Positions 8,056-17,434 of a DNA stretch of 64,000 nt are shown here, in pieces. This DNA is from Streptomyces sp. NRRL B-3428 (lineage in GTDB: Bacteria > Actinomycetota > Actinomycetes > Streptomycetales > Streptomycetaceae). Position numbers and translations under genes: made by a program. How positions within the stretch are numbered: position 1 is the stretch's first letter; each line of letters begins with the position of its first letter. Under the pieces are notes generated by a model. It made no database searches, had not been told where the DNA came from, and was given only the letters and a program-made list of their open reading frames with translations. Where the stretch lies: contig JOGW01000019.1 in the NCBI GenBank assembly GCA_000721375.1, positions 186,001 through 250,000 on the forward strand. The letters are read 5' to 3'.

Positions 8056-9780
8056 GTGGGTGGGGAACGGGCACAGGAGGCAGGCGAGTTACCACGTCTG
8101 CGCCTTGATGAGCTGCTCGACGAGCTGCAGGCGCGGATCGGGGCGGTGCGGGGGACCCGGGACCGGCTGCACAGCCTCCTGGAAGCGGTGCTTTCGGTCG
8201 GGCGTGAGCTCGCTCTGGGGCAGGTGCTGCAGCGGATCGTGGAGACGGCCGTGGCGCTGGTCGATGCCGGGTACGGGGCGCTGGGGGTGATCGGGCAGGG
8301 CAAGTTGCTCGATGAGTTCCTGCCGGTGGGGATGAGCGAGGAACTGCGGGCGCAGATCGGGGACTTGCCGTCCGGGCACGGTCTGCTGGGTGAGCTGATC
8401 CGCAATCCGGAGCCCTTGCGGCTGGCCGAGTTGGCGGAGCATCCGGCGTCGTCCGGGTTCCCCGCGAATCATCCGCCGATGCATTCGTTTCTCGGGGTGC
8501 CGATCCGGGTGCGGGACAAGGTGTTCGGGAATCTGTATCTGACCGAGAAGCACGGTGGGGCCGAGTTCGACGCCGAGGACGAGTCCGTGCTTTCGACGCT
8601 CGCCGTGGCGGCGGGCATCGCCATCGAGAATGCGCGCCTCTACGAGGAGGCGAGGCTGCGGGAGCGGTGGCTGGAGGCGAGCGCCGAGTTCACCAATGGA
8701 CTGCTCTCCGGGACGCCGGAGATCCAGGTCCTCGCCTTGATGGTGGAGCGGGCGCAGGAGATCACCTCGGCGGAGCTGGGGGTGGTCGAACTGGTCGAGG
8801 AACCACGTGGGTTGAGGCCGGTCATCGCGCTGGGCCAGGGTGCCGAAGCGCATCGTGACGTGGTGCTGCCCTATGAGGGAACGCTCGCGGGGGCCGCATT
8901 GGAGGCCGGTGCACTCGTCGAGACGGGCGATGTGCGCAAGGACCCCCGGGTGGTGTTCCGGCCCGAGCGGTGGGACGGCCTCGGCCCGACCGTCGCCGTA
9001 CCGATGGGCACCCGGGACGGCGTACGCGGAGTGCTGCTCCTCGCACGCGGTGCGGGCCGGCCCGCCTTCGGGGCATCGGAGACGGCACCCCTTGCCGGGT
9101 TCGCCGGGCAGGCCGCGCTGGCTCTGGAGCTGGCGGACCGGCGGCGGGACGCCGAGCGCGTGAGCCTCCTTGCCGACCGGGACCGGATCGCCAGGGACCT
9201 GCACGATCTGGCGATCCAGCGGTTGTTCGCCACGGGGATGACGTTGCAGAGCGCCCAGCGGTTCGTGACCCATCCGGAGGCGTCCGAGCGGCTGGTGCGC
9301 GCGGTCGACGATCTCGACACCACCATCAAGATCATTAGGTCGACCATCTTCGGGCTCCGGGACCACGAAGCGCCAGGAGCTGCCCCCGGTCTGCGGGTGC
9401 GCATCGTGCGGGCGGCGGAGGAGGCGGCACAGGTGCTGGGGTTCACGCCGGCCGTACGGATGGAGGGGTTGATCGACACCGACGTACCGCGTGCCGTCTG
9501 CGAGGACGTGGTGGCCGTTCTGGTCGAGGCCTTGTCGAACGTGGCCCGCCATGCCCGGGCCGCACGCGCCGAAGTTTCCCTGGTCGTACACAAAGGCACG
9601 CTCACGCTGGTGGTCGAGGACGACGGCGTGGGATGCGAGGACGGCGGTAGGCGCAGCGGGCTGCAGAACCTGGCTGAGCGGGCCGAGCGGCTGGACGGGG
9701 AGCTGGTGGTCGGTGCGGCGGACGGCGGCGGTACGCGGCTGCGGTGGCGGATTCCGGTGGGCGCAAGCGGCAGCGCCTGA
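8056..9780 (+). CDS. Dual-GAF sensor histidine kinase, DevS/OsdK-like
   Basis: A 574-aa soluble sensor kinase. Two GAF domains (about residues 45-200 and 210-360) precede a HisKA_3 dimerisation region with the phospho-acceptor in ARDLHDLAIQRLFATGM (His383). An HATPase domain follows, with N-box EALSNVARHA and G-box DDGVG. This order matches DevS/DosS and Streptomyces OsdK, whose first GAF binds haem to sense oxygen, nitric oxide or redox state. Start GTG8056 follows GGTGGAGG; GTG8041 is possible but has no ribosome site. The stop touches the stop of the oppositely oriented response regulator with no spacer, and the two are likely partners. Haem binding is inferred from the family, not demonstrated here. 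Confidence 0.92.
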   Translation: MGGERAQEAGELPRLRLDELLDELQARIGAVRGTRDRLHSLLEAVLSVGRELALGQVLQRIVETAVALVDAGYGALGVIGQGKLLDEFLPVGMSEELRAQIGDLPSGHGLLGELIRNPEPLRLAELAEHPASSGFPANHPPMHSFLGVPIRVRDKVFGNLYLTEKHGGAEFDAEDESVLSTLAVAAGIAIENARLYEEARLRERWLEASAEFTNGLLSGTPEIQVLALMVERAQEITSAELGVVELVEEPRGLRPVIALGQGAEAHRDVVLPYEGTLAGAALEAGALVETGDVRKDPRVVFRPERWDGLGPTVAVPMGTRDGVRGVLLLARGAGRPAFGASETAPLAGFAGQAALALELADRRRDAERVSLLADRDRIARDLHDLAIQRLFATGMTLQSAQRFVTHPEASERLVRAVDDLDTTIKIIRSTIFGLRDHEAPGAAPGLRVRIVRAAEEAAQVLGFTPAVRMEGLIDTDVPRAVCEDVVAVLVEALSNVARHARAARAEVSLVVHKGTLTLVVEDDGVGCEDGGRRSGLQNLAERAERLDGELVVGAADGGGTRLRWRIPVGASGSA

Positions 9781-10479
9781 TCACTTCTCCGGGTGTGGTG
9801 ACGGTACTTGTGCCGCGATCACCGCTGCCTGGACGCGGCGCTCCACTCCCAGTTTGGCCAGCAGCCGCGAGATGTGGTTCTTCACCGTCTTCTCGGACAG
9901 GTAGAGCTGCTTGCCGATCTGGCGGTTGGTGAGCCCTTCGCCGATGAGCCCGAGGATCGCCCGCTCGCGTTCGTTGAGCGAGGAGAGGCGGGCATCCTCT
10001 GCGGCCTCGGTCTCGGCCCCGGCTTCCGGGCCGCGCAGGCTGCGCATCAGCCGTGCGGTGGTCGCCGGGTCGAGGAGCGACTGCCCGGATGCGACGGTGC
10101 GTACGGCGCTGATCAGGTCCGAGCCCTTGATCTGTTTGAGTACGTAGCCGGCCGCGCCCGCCATGATGGCGTCCAGGAGGGCGTCCTCCTCGTCGAACGA
10201 CGTGAGCATCAGGCAGGCCAACCCGGGCATACGGGAACGCAGTTCGCGGCAGACCGTGATGCCGTCCCCGTCGGGCAGGCGGATGTCGAGGACCGCGACG
10301 TCGGGGCGCAGGGCCGGGCCGCGGATCAGGGCCTGCTCGCTGCTGCCGGCCTCGCCGACGACCTCGATATCCGGCTCGGCCCCGAGCAGGTCGCGCAGGC
10401 CGCGGCGGACGACTTCGTGGTCGTCGAGGAGGAAGACCCTTATCGGGGCCTCCTCGCGTGATGCGGTCGGTGTGCTCAT
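9781..10479 (-). CDS. NarL/LuxR-type response regulator, DevR/OsdR-like
   Basis: A 232-aa response regulator. The receiver domain shows the acidic pair in [10 protein letters not shown], the phospho-acceptor Asp in [13 protein letters not shown] and the conserved Lys in [11 protein letters not shown]. The C-terminal LuxR helix-turn-helix reads [22 protein letters not shown], with the family's [16 protein letters not shown] recognition helix. Start ATG10479 is chosen because AAGGGGA lies just upstream. It is probably activated by the adjacent GAF kinase and controls the stress genes around it. A perfect GGGCC-N4-GGCCC palindrome lies about 85 bp upstream, which suggests autoregulation. DevR/OsdR orthology is inferred from domain order and neighbours. 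Confidence 0.93.
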   Translation of the reverse strand: MSTPTASREEAPIRVFLLDDHEVVRRGLRDLLGAEPDIEVVGEAGSSEQALIRGPALRPDVAVLDIRLPDGDGITVCRELRSRMPGLACLMLTSFDEEDALLDAIMAGAAGYVLKQIKGSDLISAVRTVASGQSLLDPATTARLMRSLRGPEAGAETEAAEDARLSSLNERERAILGLIGEGLTNRQIGKQLYLSEKTVKNHISRLLAKLGVERRVQAAVIAAQVPSPHPEK

Positions 10480-10563
10480 CGCTTCCCCTTGTCGGGCGGG
10501 CGGATGCATGTCGCAGGTCTCCACGGCGTTTCGAGGGTGACCTGCGGCGCGGGATCTCGCCAG

Positions 10564-10577
10564 GGGCCGAACGGCCC
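10564..10577. promoter_or_regulatory. Candidate OsdR/DevR box upstream of the response regulator
   Basis: GGGCC-GAAC-GGCCC, a perfect 5-bp-arm palindrome with a 4-bp spacer, about 85 bp upstream of the response regulator start. Similar arms recur before other genes of this island. Binding is inferred. Confidence 0.5.
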
Positions 10578-10710
10578 TCCCTCGTACGGGAGGTGATGAG
10601 GCTACGGCTTGATGAAGGCGATGCGGACGCCGATGACGCAGCCCTCGCCGGCCAGGTGTCCGGTGTGTCCTGTCACCGGGTCACCACTTGGTACCTCAGG
10701 GATGCGGTGG

Positions 10711-11178
10711 TCATACCGAGTTCCCGCTGCCGTAGGGGGCGTACAGGTCGAGCAGTCGCACTCGGGTCGCCTGCAGCCGGTGGGCGAGTACTTTGCCGAC
10801 CCACTGTCCGACGGCCTTGCCGAAGTCCGGGTCGTCGTCGCACATCGCGCGGACGGCGGTGGCGTCGAACTCGTAGGCGCGCACCGGGGTCACGGCCTCG
10901 GCGCCGAGTTGCCAGGAGTAGGGGGCGAACAGCCAGGACCAGCCGACGAGTTCACCGAACCCGAGCCGTTCGGCGACCGGTGCGCGCCGGCCGGGGACCT
11001 GGATGTCCAGGGCGACCGTGCCGGTGCGGATGATCCAGAACTGGTTGGCCCGTCCGCCTTCCTTGAACAGGCGTGTTCCCTCCGGGAAGTTGACCTCCCG
11101 GGCGATACGCATCAGCCGGTCGCGGTGCTCGGCGGAAAGGCTCTGCACCATCCGCGGTGTCGTGGTGGTGAGGGTCAT
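10711..11178 (-). CDS. Stand-alone cyclic-nucleotide-binding domain protein
   Basis: A 155-aa protein made of a single cNMP-binding beta-roll (about residues 12-125) and a short helical tail. The cassette reads GFGELVGWSWLFAPYSWQLGAEA. It keeps the Gly-Glu but not the Arg that normally holds the cyclic phosphate, so the ligand may be unusual or absent. There is no DNA-binding helix-turn-helix, unlike full Crp/Fnr proteins. Start ATG11178 follows a consensus AGGAGG. It sits next to the OsdKR-like pair, and single-domain proteins of this type are common in actinobacterial hypoxia/stress regulons. Its partner is unknown. Confidence 0.85.
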   Translation of the reverse strand: MTLTTTTPRMVQSLSAEHRDRLMRIAREVNFPEGTRLFKEGGRANQFWIIRTGTVALDIQVPGRRAPVAERLGFGELVGWSWLFAPYSWQLGAEAVTPVRAYEFDATAVRAMCDDDPDFGKAVGQWVGKVLAHRLQATRVRLLDLYAPYGSGNSV

Positions 11179-11262
11179 GGCTGCCTCCTGGTCCGATGTT
11201 CTGCACCTGTCCTGCACCTGTCCTTCACCACCAGCGTCATGCGCTGAAGCTTCCGGGAGCAG

Positions 11263-11276
11263 GGGCCGTTCGGGCC
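11263..11276. promoter_or_regulatory. Candidate OsdR/DevR box (one mismatch)
   Basis: GGGCC-GTTC-GGGCC, one base off the GGGCC-N4-GGCCC palindrome, about 85 bp upstream of the cNMP-binding gene start. Confidence 0.35.
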
Positions 11277-11688
11277 ATGAGGGTGGCCTGTCGGGGCGTG
11301 TGGCTGCCCCACTCGGGCCCGGTGTGCGCCGACCCGCAGTCGGCCGCCCGGCACGATCCCCGAACTCGACGGCATCGACACCCCACGGGCCAGGCACTTG
11401 CCCGCGTCGCCGGTGAGGAGCCGTGTCGGCTGATCCTGGTCGAGGAGGACCGCGGCGACCGTATGCCCACGGTCGTTCCGTCGGGCAGTGGCGCGTGCAC
11501 CTGATCCGCGTGGGCGGGGGAACCGGTCATGTCGTACCTCGCGCCCCTTGCCGGCCGGTTGTTCCGGTTCAAGCGTCCGGCCGGGGGCCTTCGCCGCCCA
11601 GCGGCCGACCGGGCACGGACGAGGACCGACCGGCCCTCAAGGCTGCGTCTGCGCTCCAGGGCGCGGCGCCGAGGGGCTCGGGGGACGA

Positions 11689-11702
11689 GGGCCGGTCGGC
11701 CC
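11689..11702. promoter_or_regulatory. Candidate OsdR/DevR box upstream of usp
   Basis: GGGCC-GGTC-GGCCC, a perfect match to the palindrome, about 95 bp upstream of the universal stress gene at 11796. Confidence 0.45.
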
Positions 11703-11795
11703 CTTCCCGGGGCCGATCCGCCACTGACTCACGGCCCGTCCGGCGTGCAAGCGTCGGACGAGGAGCCCGCCAACCGCGCGGTGCCACATGGGGAG

Positions 11796-12674
11796 ATGAG
11801 GATCGTGGAGCGACCGGTGGTCGTAGGTGTCGACGGTTCGCAGCCCAGTCTGCAGGCCCTGGACTGGGCGTTGGCCGAGGCTGTGCGCCGCGGTGCCGGG
11901 CTGCGCATCGTGCACGGCTTCAGCTGGGAGTGGTACGAGGGGCACGAGCTGTCCTTCGGCATCAACCGCAGCACTGTGCGGGTGCATGCGGATCACATGG
12001 TGGCCCAGGCCGTTGAACGGACCTACCGCCGCACCGTGGCTGTGAAGGTCACCAGCAAGGTGCTGCCCGAGGACCCCGCGGCCGCACTTGTCCATGAGAG
12101 TCGCGAGGCAGGCGCGGTGGTGGTCGGCAGCCGTGGCCGGGGCGAGCTGGCCGGCCTGCTGCTCGGATCGGTGAGCCTGTCGGTCGCCGCGCACGCCGAG
12201 TCGCCGGTGATCGTGGTGCGCGGAGCGGAGCGAAACCGCAAGGGCGGATTCGGCACTGTGGCGGTCGGCATCGATGAGGCGAAGAGCGCAGGGCCGGCCC
12301 TGGAGTTCGCCTTCGCCGCCGCCGAGCAGCGCGGCGCCGCGCTGCGCGTCGTCCACGCGTGGCGCTGCCCGGCGCACGAGGCGGCCGACTATCCGCGGTC
12401 GGAGGACGAGACCGACCCCCACCGGCTGCGCGCCGAAGCCCTCTTGGACCAGGCGCTGGACCCGCACGTCCGGGCCCACCCCACCCTTGCCGTTCACCGC
12501 GTGGCGGCCGAGGGCAGGCCCCGCACCGTACTGCTCGAAGCCGCTGTGACGGCGGACCTGCTCGTGGTCGGCGCCCGTCGCCGTCCGGGCCACGTCGGAA
12601 TGCAGCTCGGTGCGGTGAACCACGCCGTCTTGCACCACGCGGCCTGCCCGGTCGCGGTCGTCCCGCACGGCTGA
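11796..12674 (+). CDS. Tandem-domain universal stress protein
   Basis: A 292-aa protein with two UspA domains. The first opens with VVVGVDGSQPSLQALDWA and closes with VVGSRGRGELAGLLLGSVSLSV, the G-x2-G-x9-G-S/T nucleotide-binding pattern of ATP-type Usps. The second opens with VAVGIDEAKSAGPALEFA and ends in a weaker GARRRPGHVGMQLGAVNHAV. Two-domain Usps are typical of actinobacterial hypoxia regulons. ATG11796 directly follows GGGGAG; GTG11781, preceded by AGGAG, would add five residues, so the start is not settled. A candidate response-regulator box lies upstream, and phosphoketolase follows 91 bp later, probably on the same transcript. Confidence 0.93.
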   Translation: MRIVERPVVVGVDGSQPSLQALDWALAEAVRRGAGLRIVHGFSWEWYEGHELSFGINRSTVRVHADHMVAQAVERTYRRTVAVKVTSKVLPEDPAAALVHESREAGAVVVGSRGRGELAGLLLGSVSLSVAAHAESPVIVVRGAERNRKGGFGTVAVGIDEAKSAGPALEFAFAAAEQRGAALRVVHAWRCPAHEAADYPRSEDETDPHRLRAEALLDQALDPHVRAHPTLAVHRVAAEGRPRTVLLEAAVTADLLVVGARRRPGHVGMQLGAVNHAVLHHAACPVAVVPHG

Positions 12675-12765
12675 GCACTCCGAGCCTTCTCGACGGACCT
12701 CAGCGGTACATGGAACCCGGCAGCGCCCCGACGGAACACACCACTGACGGAAGGCGAGACGCCCC

Positions 12766-15120
12766 ATGGTCAAGGACAAGCTTCCTACCTTGGATGCCCT
12801 GGACGCCCACTGGCGCGCGGCCAACTACCTCGCGGTCGGCCAGATCTACCTCATGGCCAACGCCCTGCTCACCGAGCCGCTGCGGCCCGAGCACATCAAG
12901 CCCCGCCTCCTGGGCCACTGGGGCACCTCACCGGGCCTGAACCTCGTGCACACCCACCTCAACCGGGTGATCAAGGAGCGCAACGTGGAAGCCCTGTGCA
13001 TCTGGGGCCCGGGCCACGGTGGTCCCGCCGTGCTCGCGAACTCCTGGCTGGAGGGGACGTACACGGAGACCTACCCGGACATCACCCGGGACGCGGCCGG
13101 CATGGAGCGCCTGTTCCGCCAGTTCTCCTTCCCCGGCGGCGTCCCCAGCCATGTCGCGCCCGAGACACCCGGCTCGATCCACGAAGGCGGCGAACTCGGC
13201 TACTCCCTGGCCCACGCCTACGGCGCCGCCTTCGACAACCCGGATCTCCTGGTCGCGTGCGTCGTCGGGGACGGCGAGGCCGAGACCGGGCCGCTTGCCG
13301 CGTCCTGGCACTCGAACAAGTTCCTCGACCCCGTCCACGACGGTGCGGTCCTGCCGATCCTGCACCTCAACGGTTACAAGATCGCCAACCCGACCGTTCT
13401 GTCCCGCCTGCCCAAGGACGAACTCGACGCGCTGCTACGGGGATACGGCCACGATCCGCTGTACGTCACCGGTGACGATCCCCGCCGCGTCCACCGGGCG
13501 ATGGCCCGCGCCCTCGACGAGTGCCTCGACCGCATCGCCCGTATCAAGACCGAGTCCCGTACCGCCGGCGGTCGCGCTCGCCGGCCCATGATCGTCCTGC
13601 GTACGCCCAAGGGCTGGACCGGACCGGCCACCGTGGACGGCGTCCCGGTCGAAGGCACCTGGCGCGCCCACCAGGTACCGCTGTCCGGGGTCCGTGAAAA
13701 CCCGGACCACCTACGGCAGTTGGAGCACTGGCTGCGCTCGTACCGGCCCGATGAGCTCTTCGACTCCGAGGGCCGCCCCACAGATCTTGTCCTGGCCTGC
13801 GTACCCGAGGGCACGAAGCGGCTCGGCGCCACCCCGCACGCCAACGGCGGCCTGCTCACCCGCACCCTGCCGATCCGCCCCCTCGAGGACTTCGCCGTCC
13901 CCGTCGACAAACCCGGCACCACCCTCCACGAACCGACCCGGGTGCTCGGCGATCTCCTCAAGGGCGTCATGGCCGACACCGCGCAGCGCCGTGACTTCCG
14001 CGTCGTGGGACCCGACGAGACCGAGTCCAACCGCCTCCAGGCGCTGTTCGACGTGACCGGCAAGGCATGGCAGGCGCAGACCCTGCCCACCGACGAGCAC
14101 CTGGCTCGCGACGGCCGCGTCATGGAGGTGCTGTCCGAACACCTCTGCCAGGGCTGGCTGGAGGGCTACAACCTCACCGGCCGGCACGGCCTGTCCTCCT
14201 GCTACGAGGCGTTCGTGCACATCGTCGACTCGATGGTCAACCAGCACATCAAATGGCTGCGCACCGCACGGCAGTTGCCCTGGCGCGCCCCCGTCCCGTC
14301 CCTCAACTACCTGCTGACCTCGCATGTGTGGCGCCAGGACCACAACGGCTTCTCGCACCAGGACCCGGGCTTCGTCGACCACGTGCTCAACAAGAGCCCC
14401 GAGGTCGTACGCGTCTACTTCCCGCCGGACGCCAACACCCTCCTCTCGGTGGCCGAACAGGCCCTGCACAGCCGGGACCACGTCAATGTCGTCGTCGCCG
14501 GCAAACAGCCCTGCTACGACTGGCTCTCGCTCGACGAGGCCCGTGCGCACTGCGCACGCGGCGCAGGCATCTGGGAATGGGCGGGCAGCGAGAACGGCAG
14601 CGGTGAACCGGACGTGGTGCTCGCCTGCGCCGGAGATGTACCCACCCAGGAAGTTCTCGCCGCTGCCGCCCTGTTGCGCGAGCATCTGCCGCAGCTCGCG
14701 GTCCGGGTCGTGAACGTCGTCGACATCGCCCGGCTGATGCCGCGCGAGGAACACCCGCACGGGATGGCCGACTTCGAGTACGACGCACTGTTCACCGCGG
14801 ACAAACCGGTGATCTTCGCCTACCACGGCTACCCGTGGCTCATCCACCGTCTCGCCTACCGCCGCACCGGCCACGCACACCTGCACGTACGCGGCTACAA
14901 GGAGGCCGGCACCACGACCACCCCGTTCGACATGGTCGTGCGCAACGACCTCGACCGCTACCGCCTGGTCATGGACGTCATCGACCGCGTACCGGGACTC
15001 GCGGTCCGCGCCGCCGCACTGCGCCAGACCATGACGGACACCCGTACCCGCCACCATGCCTGGATTCGCGCACACGGTACCGACCTGCCCGAGGTCGCGG
15101 ACTGGTCCTGGCCGTACTGA
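12766..15120 (+). CDS. xfp: Xylulose-5-phosphate/fructose-6-phosphate phosphoketolase
   Basis: A 784-aa, full-length phosphoketolase. This thiamine diphosphate enzyme splits xylulose-5-P or fructose-6-P with phosphate into acetyl phosphate and an aldose phosphate. Family blocks are all present: [37 protein letters not shown], the ThDP/Mg site [11 protein letters not shown], and [12 protein letters not shown], with a C-terminal block ending in [22 protein letters not shown] precedes the ATG. It lies between two universal stress genes. That placement fits fermentative ATP generation through acetyl phosphate under low oxygen, a known theme of dormancy regulons. No acetate kinase is seen in the window. 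Confidence 0.97.
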   Translation: MVKDKLPTLDALDAHWRAANYLAVGQIYLMANALLTEPLRPEHIKPRLLGHWGTSPGLNLVHTHLNRVIKERNVEALCIWGPGHGGPAVLANSWLEGTYTETYPDITRDAAGMERLFRQFSFPGGVPSHVAPETPGSIHEGGELGYSLAHAYGAAFDNPDLLVACVVGDGEAETGPLAASWHSNKFLDPVHDGAVLPILHLNGYKIANPTVLSRLPKDELDALLRGYGHDPLYVTGDDPRRVHRAMARALDECLDRIARIKTESRTAGGRARRPMIVLRTPKGWTGPATVDGVPVEGTWRAHQVPLSGVRENPDHLRQLEHWLRSYRPDELFDSEGRPTDLVLACVPEGTKRLGATPHANGGLLTRTLPIRPLEDFAVPVDKPGTTLHEPTRVLGDLLKGVMADTAQRRDFRVVGPDETESNRLQALFDVTGKAWQAQTLPTDEHLARDGRVMEVLSEHLCQGWLEGYNLTGRHGLSSCYEAFVHIVDSMVNQHIKWLRTARQLPWRAPVPSLNYLLTSHVWRQDHNGFSHQDPGFVDHVLNKSPEVVRVYFPPDANTLLSVAEQALHSRDHVNVVVAGKQPCYDWLSLDEARAHCARGAGIWEWAGSENGSGEPDVVLACAGDVPTQEVLAAAALLREHLPQLAVRVVNVVDIARLMPREEHPHGMADFEYDALFTADKPVIFAYHGYPWLIHRLAYRRTGHAHLHVRGYKEAGTTTTPFDMVVRNDLDRYRLVMDVIDRVPGLAVRAAALRQTMTDTRTRHHAWIRAHGTDLPEVADWSWPY

Positions 15121-15157
15121 CCCCTTGAGCCCTATGGAATCCCTTTGAGGTGACCCC

Positions 15158-16045
15158 ATGAATCGTGTCATCACCGCCGGTGTCGACGGCTCCCGCGAGA
15201 GCCTCGACGCGGCCGACTGGGCAGCCCGCGAAGCCGTACGCCGCGGTCTTCCCCTACGTCTCCTGCACGCCACCGACGGACACCGGACACGTACCGGCCT
15301 GCCCGAGCTCGACGTCACAGCAGCCCGGTTGAACGGTGCGTTGAGCCGCGCAGCGATAAGCCTGTCCTACGCCCATCCCGGTCTGGAGATCCGCGCCCGG
15401 CACATCACCGGACCACCCGTACCGGCTTTGGTGGAGGCGACGACCGAAGCGGAGGTGCTGGTCCTCGGCTCCCGGGGCTTCACCGGATTCGCCGCGTTCA
15501 TGGTCGGCTCGGTCGCCCTCGGCGTCACCTTGCGCGCCGAGCGCCCCGTCGTCCTCGTACGCGCCGGCGAGCTACCCGAGGACGCCCGCGAACCCGACGT
15601 CGACGGAGCCCCGTCGCGTAGGACTGCGTACCGCCCCGTGGTCCTCGGTCTCGATCTGACCCGCCCGAGCGACGAGTTGATCGCGTACGCCTTCGACGCC
15701 GCCGCCTCGCGCGGAGCGCCGCTCCGGGTCGTGCACGGCTGGACGCTGCCACCCCTCTCGGCGTACGTCCCGGCTGTCACCGTCACGGCCGATCCGCCCG
15801 ATCTGGAGATGGACACGCTGCAGCAGCTCAGAGAGGCGATGCGGCCGTGGCGGCACAAGTATCCCGACACGCCCGTCTCCGAACACCTCGTGTACGGAAC
15901 CGCGGGTCACGTCCTGCTCAAGGCGTCCCTCGTCGCCTCGCTGGTGGTCATCGGGCGGCGCCGGCGCGTGTCGCGTCTCGGCCGCGTGGCGCACTCCGTC
16001 ATCCACCACGTGACCTGCCCGGTCGCAGTGGTCCCGCACGACTGA
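15158..16045 (+). CDS. Tandem-domain universal stress protein
   Basis: A 295-aa protein with two UspA domains. The first begins ITAGVDGSRESLDAADWAA and ends VLGSRGFTGFAAFMVGSVALGV. The second begins VVLGLDLTRPSDELIAYAFDAA and ends in a degenerate IGRRRRVSRLGRVAHSVIHHV, in which the Gly pattern for ATP is lost. Start ATG15158 follows GAGGTGA. Only 37 bp separate it from the phosphoketolase stop, so usp, xfp and this gene are probably one operon. A degenerate third Usp C-terminus follows directly after the stop. Confidence 0.93.
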   Translation: MNRVITAGVDGSRESLDAADWAAREAVRRGLPLRLLHATDGHRTRTGLPELDVTAARLNGALSRAAISLSYAHPGLEIRARHITGPPVPALVEATTEAEVLVLGSRGFTGFAAFMVGSVALGVTLRAERPVVLVRAGELPEDAREPDVDGAPSRRTAYRPVVLGLDLTRPSDELIAYAFDAAASRGAPLRVVHGWTLPPLSAYVPAVTVTADPPDLEMDTLQQLREAMRPWRHKYPDTPVSEHLVYGTAGHVLLKASLVASLVVIGRRRRVSRLGRVAHSVIHHVTCPVAVVPHD

Positions 16046-16254
16046 CCCGCCGCCCGCTCACGGTCGTCGGGTGCAGGGACCTCGGCCCGCTCACCGCGGC
16101 GGCGCTCGGCTCGGTGGTCAACCGCAGGCAGGAGGAGTCCGGGCCGGCAGGAGGCCGACTCGGCTACCCCGCCCGCGTGCTGCTCCGCCAGTCGCATTGC
16201 CCTGTGCTGATCATCACGCCCCAGCGGGACCGAGCCACGGTCTCCCGGGCGTAG
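16046..16254 (+). pseudogene. Universal stress protein remnant
   Basis: A frame immediately after the intact usp stop encodes LTVVGCRDLGPLTAAALGSV and then VLLRQSHCPVLIITP. These match the C-terminal Usp pattern (V-V-G-x-R-G...L-L-G-S-V, then H-x-x-C-P-V-x-V-x-P) with an insertion between them. There is no start codon in a sensible place. It looks like decayed Usp sequence rather than a gene. Confidence 0.55.
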
Positions 16255-16271
16255 CCGGATGCGACGAGGTG

Positions 16272-16285
16272 GGCCCAACCGGCCC
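16272..16285. promoter_or_regulatory. Candidate OsdR/DevR box (one mismatch)
   Basis: GGCCC-AACC-GGCCC, one base off GGGCC-N4-GGCCC, about 120 bp upstream of the DoxX-like gene. Confidence 0.33.
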
Positions 16286-16405
16286 TGCTTGAAAGGCCGT
16301 TACGTCCCCCGGTCACGGACCTTCGGCATCGGGTGCCGCTCGTCGGTGGCGACGAGAGTGAGTGGTGTCAGGCAAGACCCCCCGTTGGTCGAAGGGATCA
16401 CCACC

Positions 16406-17035
16406 ATGGCCGTGCACGAGCACCCTCACCGGCGCCCGGGCTTCCACCTGCCGTCACTGCGCAGGAACCGGACCGCCTCCGCACCGGAGTCCGCCGTGTC
16501 GGCACGCACCGACACCCATGTGGCGCGGGGCTACGCCCTCGCGTCGCTGCGCCTGCTGACCGGGTTCGCGTTCCTGTGGGCGTTCCTCGACAAGACCTTC
16601 GGGTTCGGCTACGCGACCCCGTCCGGCAAGGGCTGGGTCGACGGCGGCTCGCCCACCAAGGGCTTCCTGAGCAATGTGGCGGTCGGGCCGATGGAGTCCA
16701 CCTTCCACAGCTGGGCCGGGGATCCCTGGGTGAACTGGCTGTTCATGCTGGGTCTGCTCGGCATCGGCGTCGCGCTGGTCGCCGGGGTGGCGCTGCGGTT
16801 CGCGGCCGTTGCCGGCACCTTGATGATGGCGCTGATGTGGATCGCCGAGTGGCCGCCCGCCAAGCACCTCTCCGACGGCTCGCCGAGCATGTCGACCAAC
16901 CCGTTCGTCGACTACCACGTGGTCTACGCCGTCGCCCTGATCGTCCTGGCCGTGACCTCCGCCGGCCACACCCTGGGCCTGGGCAGGGCCTGGGCCAAGC
17001 TCCCGTTCGTCCGCAGCAACGGCTGGTTGCGCTGA
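16406..17035 (+). CDS. DoxX/TQO-like membrane protein
   Basis: A 209-aa membrane protein. A charged N-terminus (about 45 residues) precedes four membrane helices: near 47-65 (ASLRLLTGFAFLWAFLDKTF), 108-130, 133-150 and 170-190. The R-L-x-x-G-x-x-F-x-x-x-x-x-D-K-T pattern in helix 1 is typical of the DoxX family, which includes the quinone-linked subunit of thiosulfate oxidoreductases. Start ATG16406 is set by GAAGGGA eight bases upstream. It sits at the end of the usp-xfp-usp block with a candidate box upstream, which suggests a role in redox balance under stress. The actual substrate is unknown. Confidence 0.85.
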   Translation: MAVHEHPHRRPGFHLPSLRRNRTASAPESAVSARTDTHVARGYALASLRLLTGFAFLWAFLDKTFGFGYATPSGKGWVDGGSPTKGFLSNVAVGPMESTFHSWAGDPWVNWLFMLGLLGIGVALVAGVALRFAAVAGTLMMALMWIAEWPPAKHLSDGSPSMSTNPFVDYHVVYAVALIVLAVTSAGHTLGLGRAWAKLPFVRSNGWLR

Positions 17036-17097
17036 CCGAGGGAGGGTGGCGGGGCTTCAGGGGGAGTCCCGCCACTTTGCCGTCCTTGATGGCACCG

Positions 17098-17190
17098 GCT
17101 CCGCTGCTCGGCTCGGTCGGCATGCGCGTCGTGGCGCACGCCACGCGGCCCGTGGTCCTGGTCCGCGCCGGCGAACGGCCGGCCGAACCT
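17098..17190 (+). pseudogene. Universal stress protein fragment
   Basis: A short frame encodes PLLGSVGMRVVAHATRPVVLVRAGE. Its second half is close to the end of the first domain of the usp gene at 15158 (RPVVLVRAGELPED). It has no beginning and runs out of frame within 60 bp. It is read as debris of a second lost usp gene. Confidence 0.5.
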
Positions 17191-17221
17191 GGTACGCGTA
17201 CGGGATGGCCGCGGATCGTGG

Positions 17222-17395
17222 TCAGCGGCGGAAGGCCTTCTTGGCCTTGTCGCCGGACTGCTTCAGGTTTCCGGATATCCGGTCGGTCCTGCCTTCGCGC
17301 TGCAGTTTCCTGTTACGGGTGGATCGGCCGATGCGCTCGGTGATCCGGCCCTTGCCGGTCTGGATCATGTTCCTGATCGTGTTTCGTGTGCTCAT
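17222..17395 (-). CDS. CsbD-like small stress protein
   Basis: A 57-aa basic protein with the CsbD repeat plan. GKGRITERIGRSTRNRKLQ matches the family's G-K-x-K-E-x-x-G-x-x-T-x-x-x-x-L-x core. EGRTDRISGNLKQSGDKAKK matches its second half. CsbD proteins are small general-stress proteins of unknown biochemical role. This copy is richer in Arg than usual. The start is supported by GAAGGA six bases upstream, and the stop at 17222-17224 is clean. It points left, with a small membrane-protein gene just upstream, and both probably come from one transcript. Confidence 0.82.
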   Translation of the reverse strand: MSTRNTIRNMIQTGKGRITERIGRSTRNRKLQREGRTDRISGNLKQSGDKAKKAFRR

Positions 17396-17434
17396 CGCTG
17401 TCCTTCGGTGGTCATGGGTGGGTGGTGCGCCGGG

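Larger units (their letters stand above)
11179..11795. other. Intergenic regulatory space
   Basis: A divergent space of about 600 bp between the cNMP-binding gene and the first universal stress gene. It holds two palindromic boxes listed separately. Frames through it look like reading-through of GC-rich noncoding DNA. Confidence 0.5.

Noticed and set aside
11529..11795. In-frame extension of usp upstream to 11529
   Set aside because: The extension is Arg/Pro-rich, unlike Usp proteins, and contains a palindromic regulatory box.
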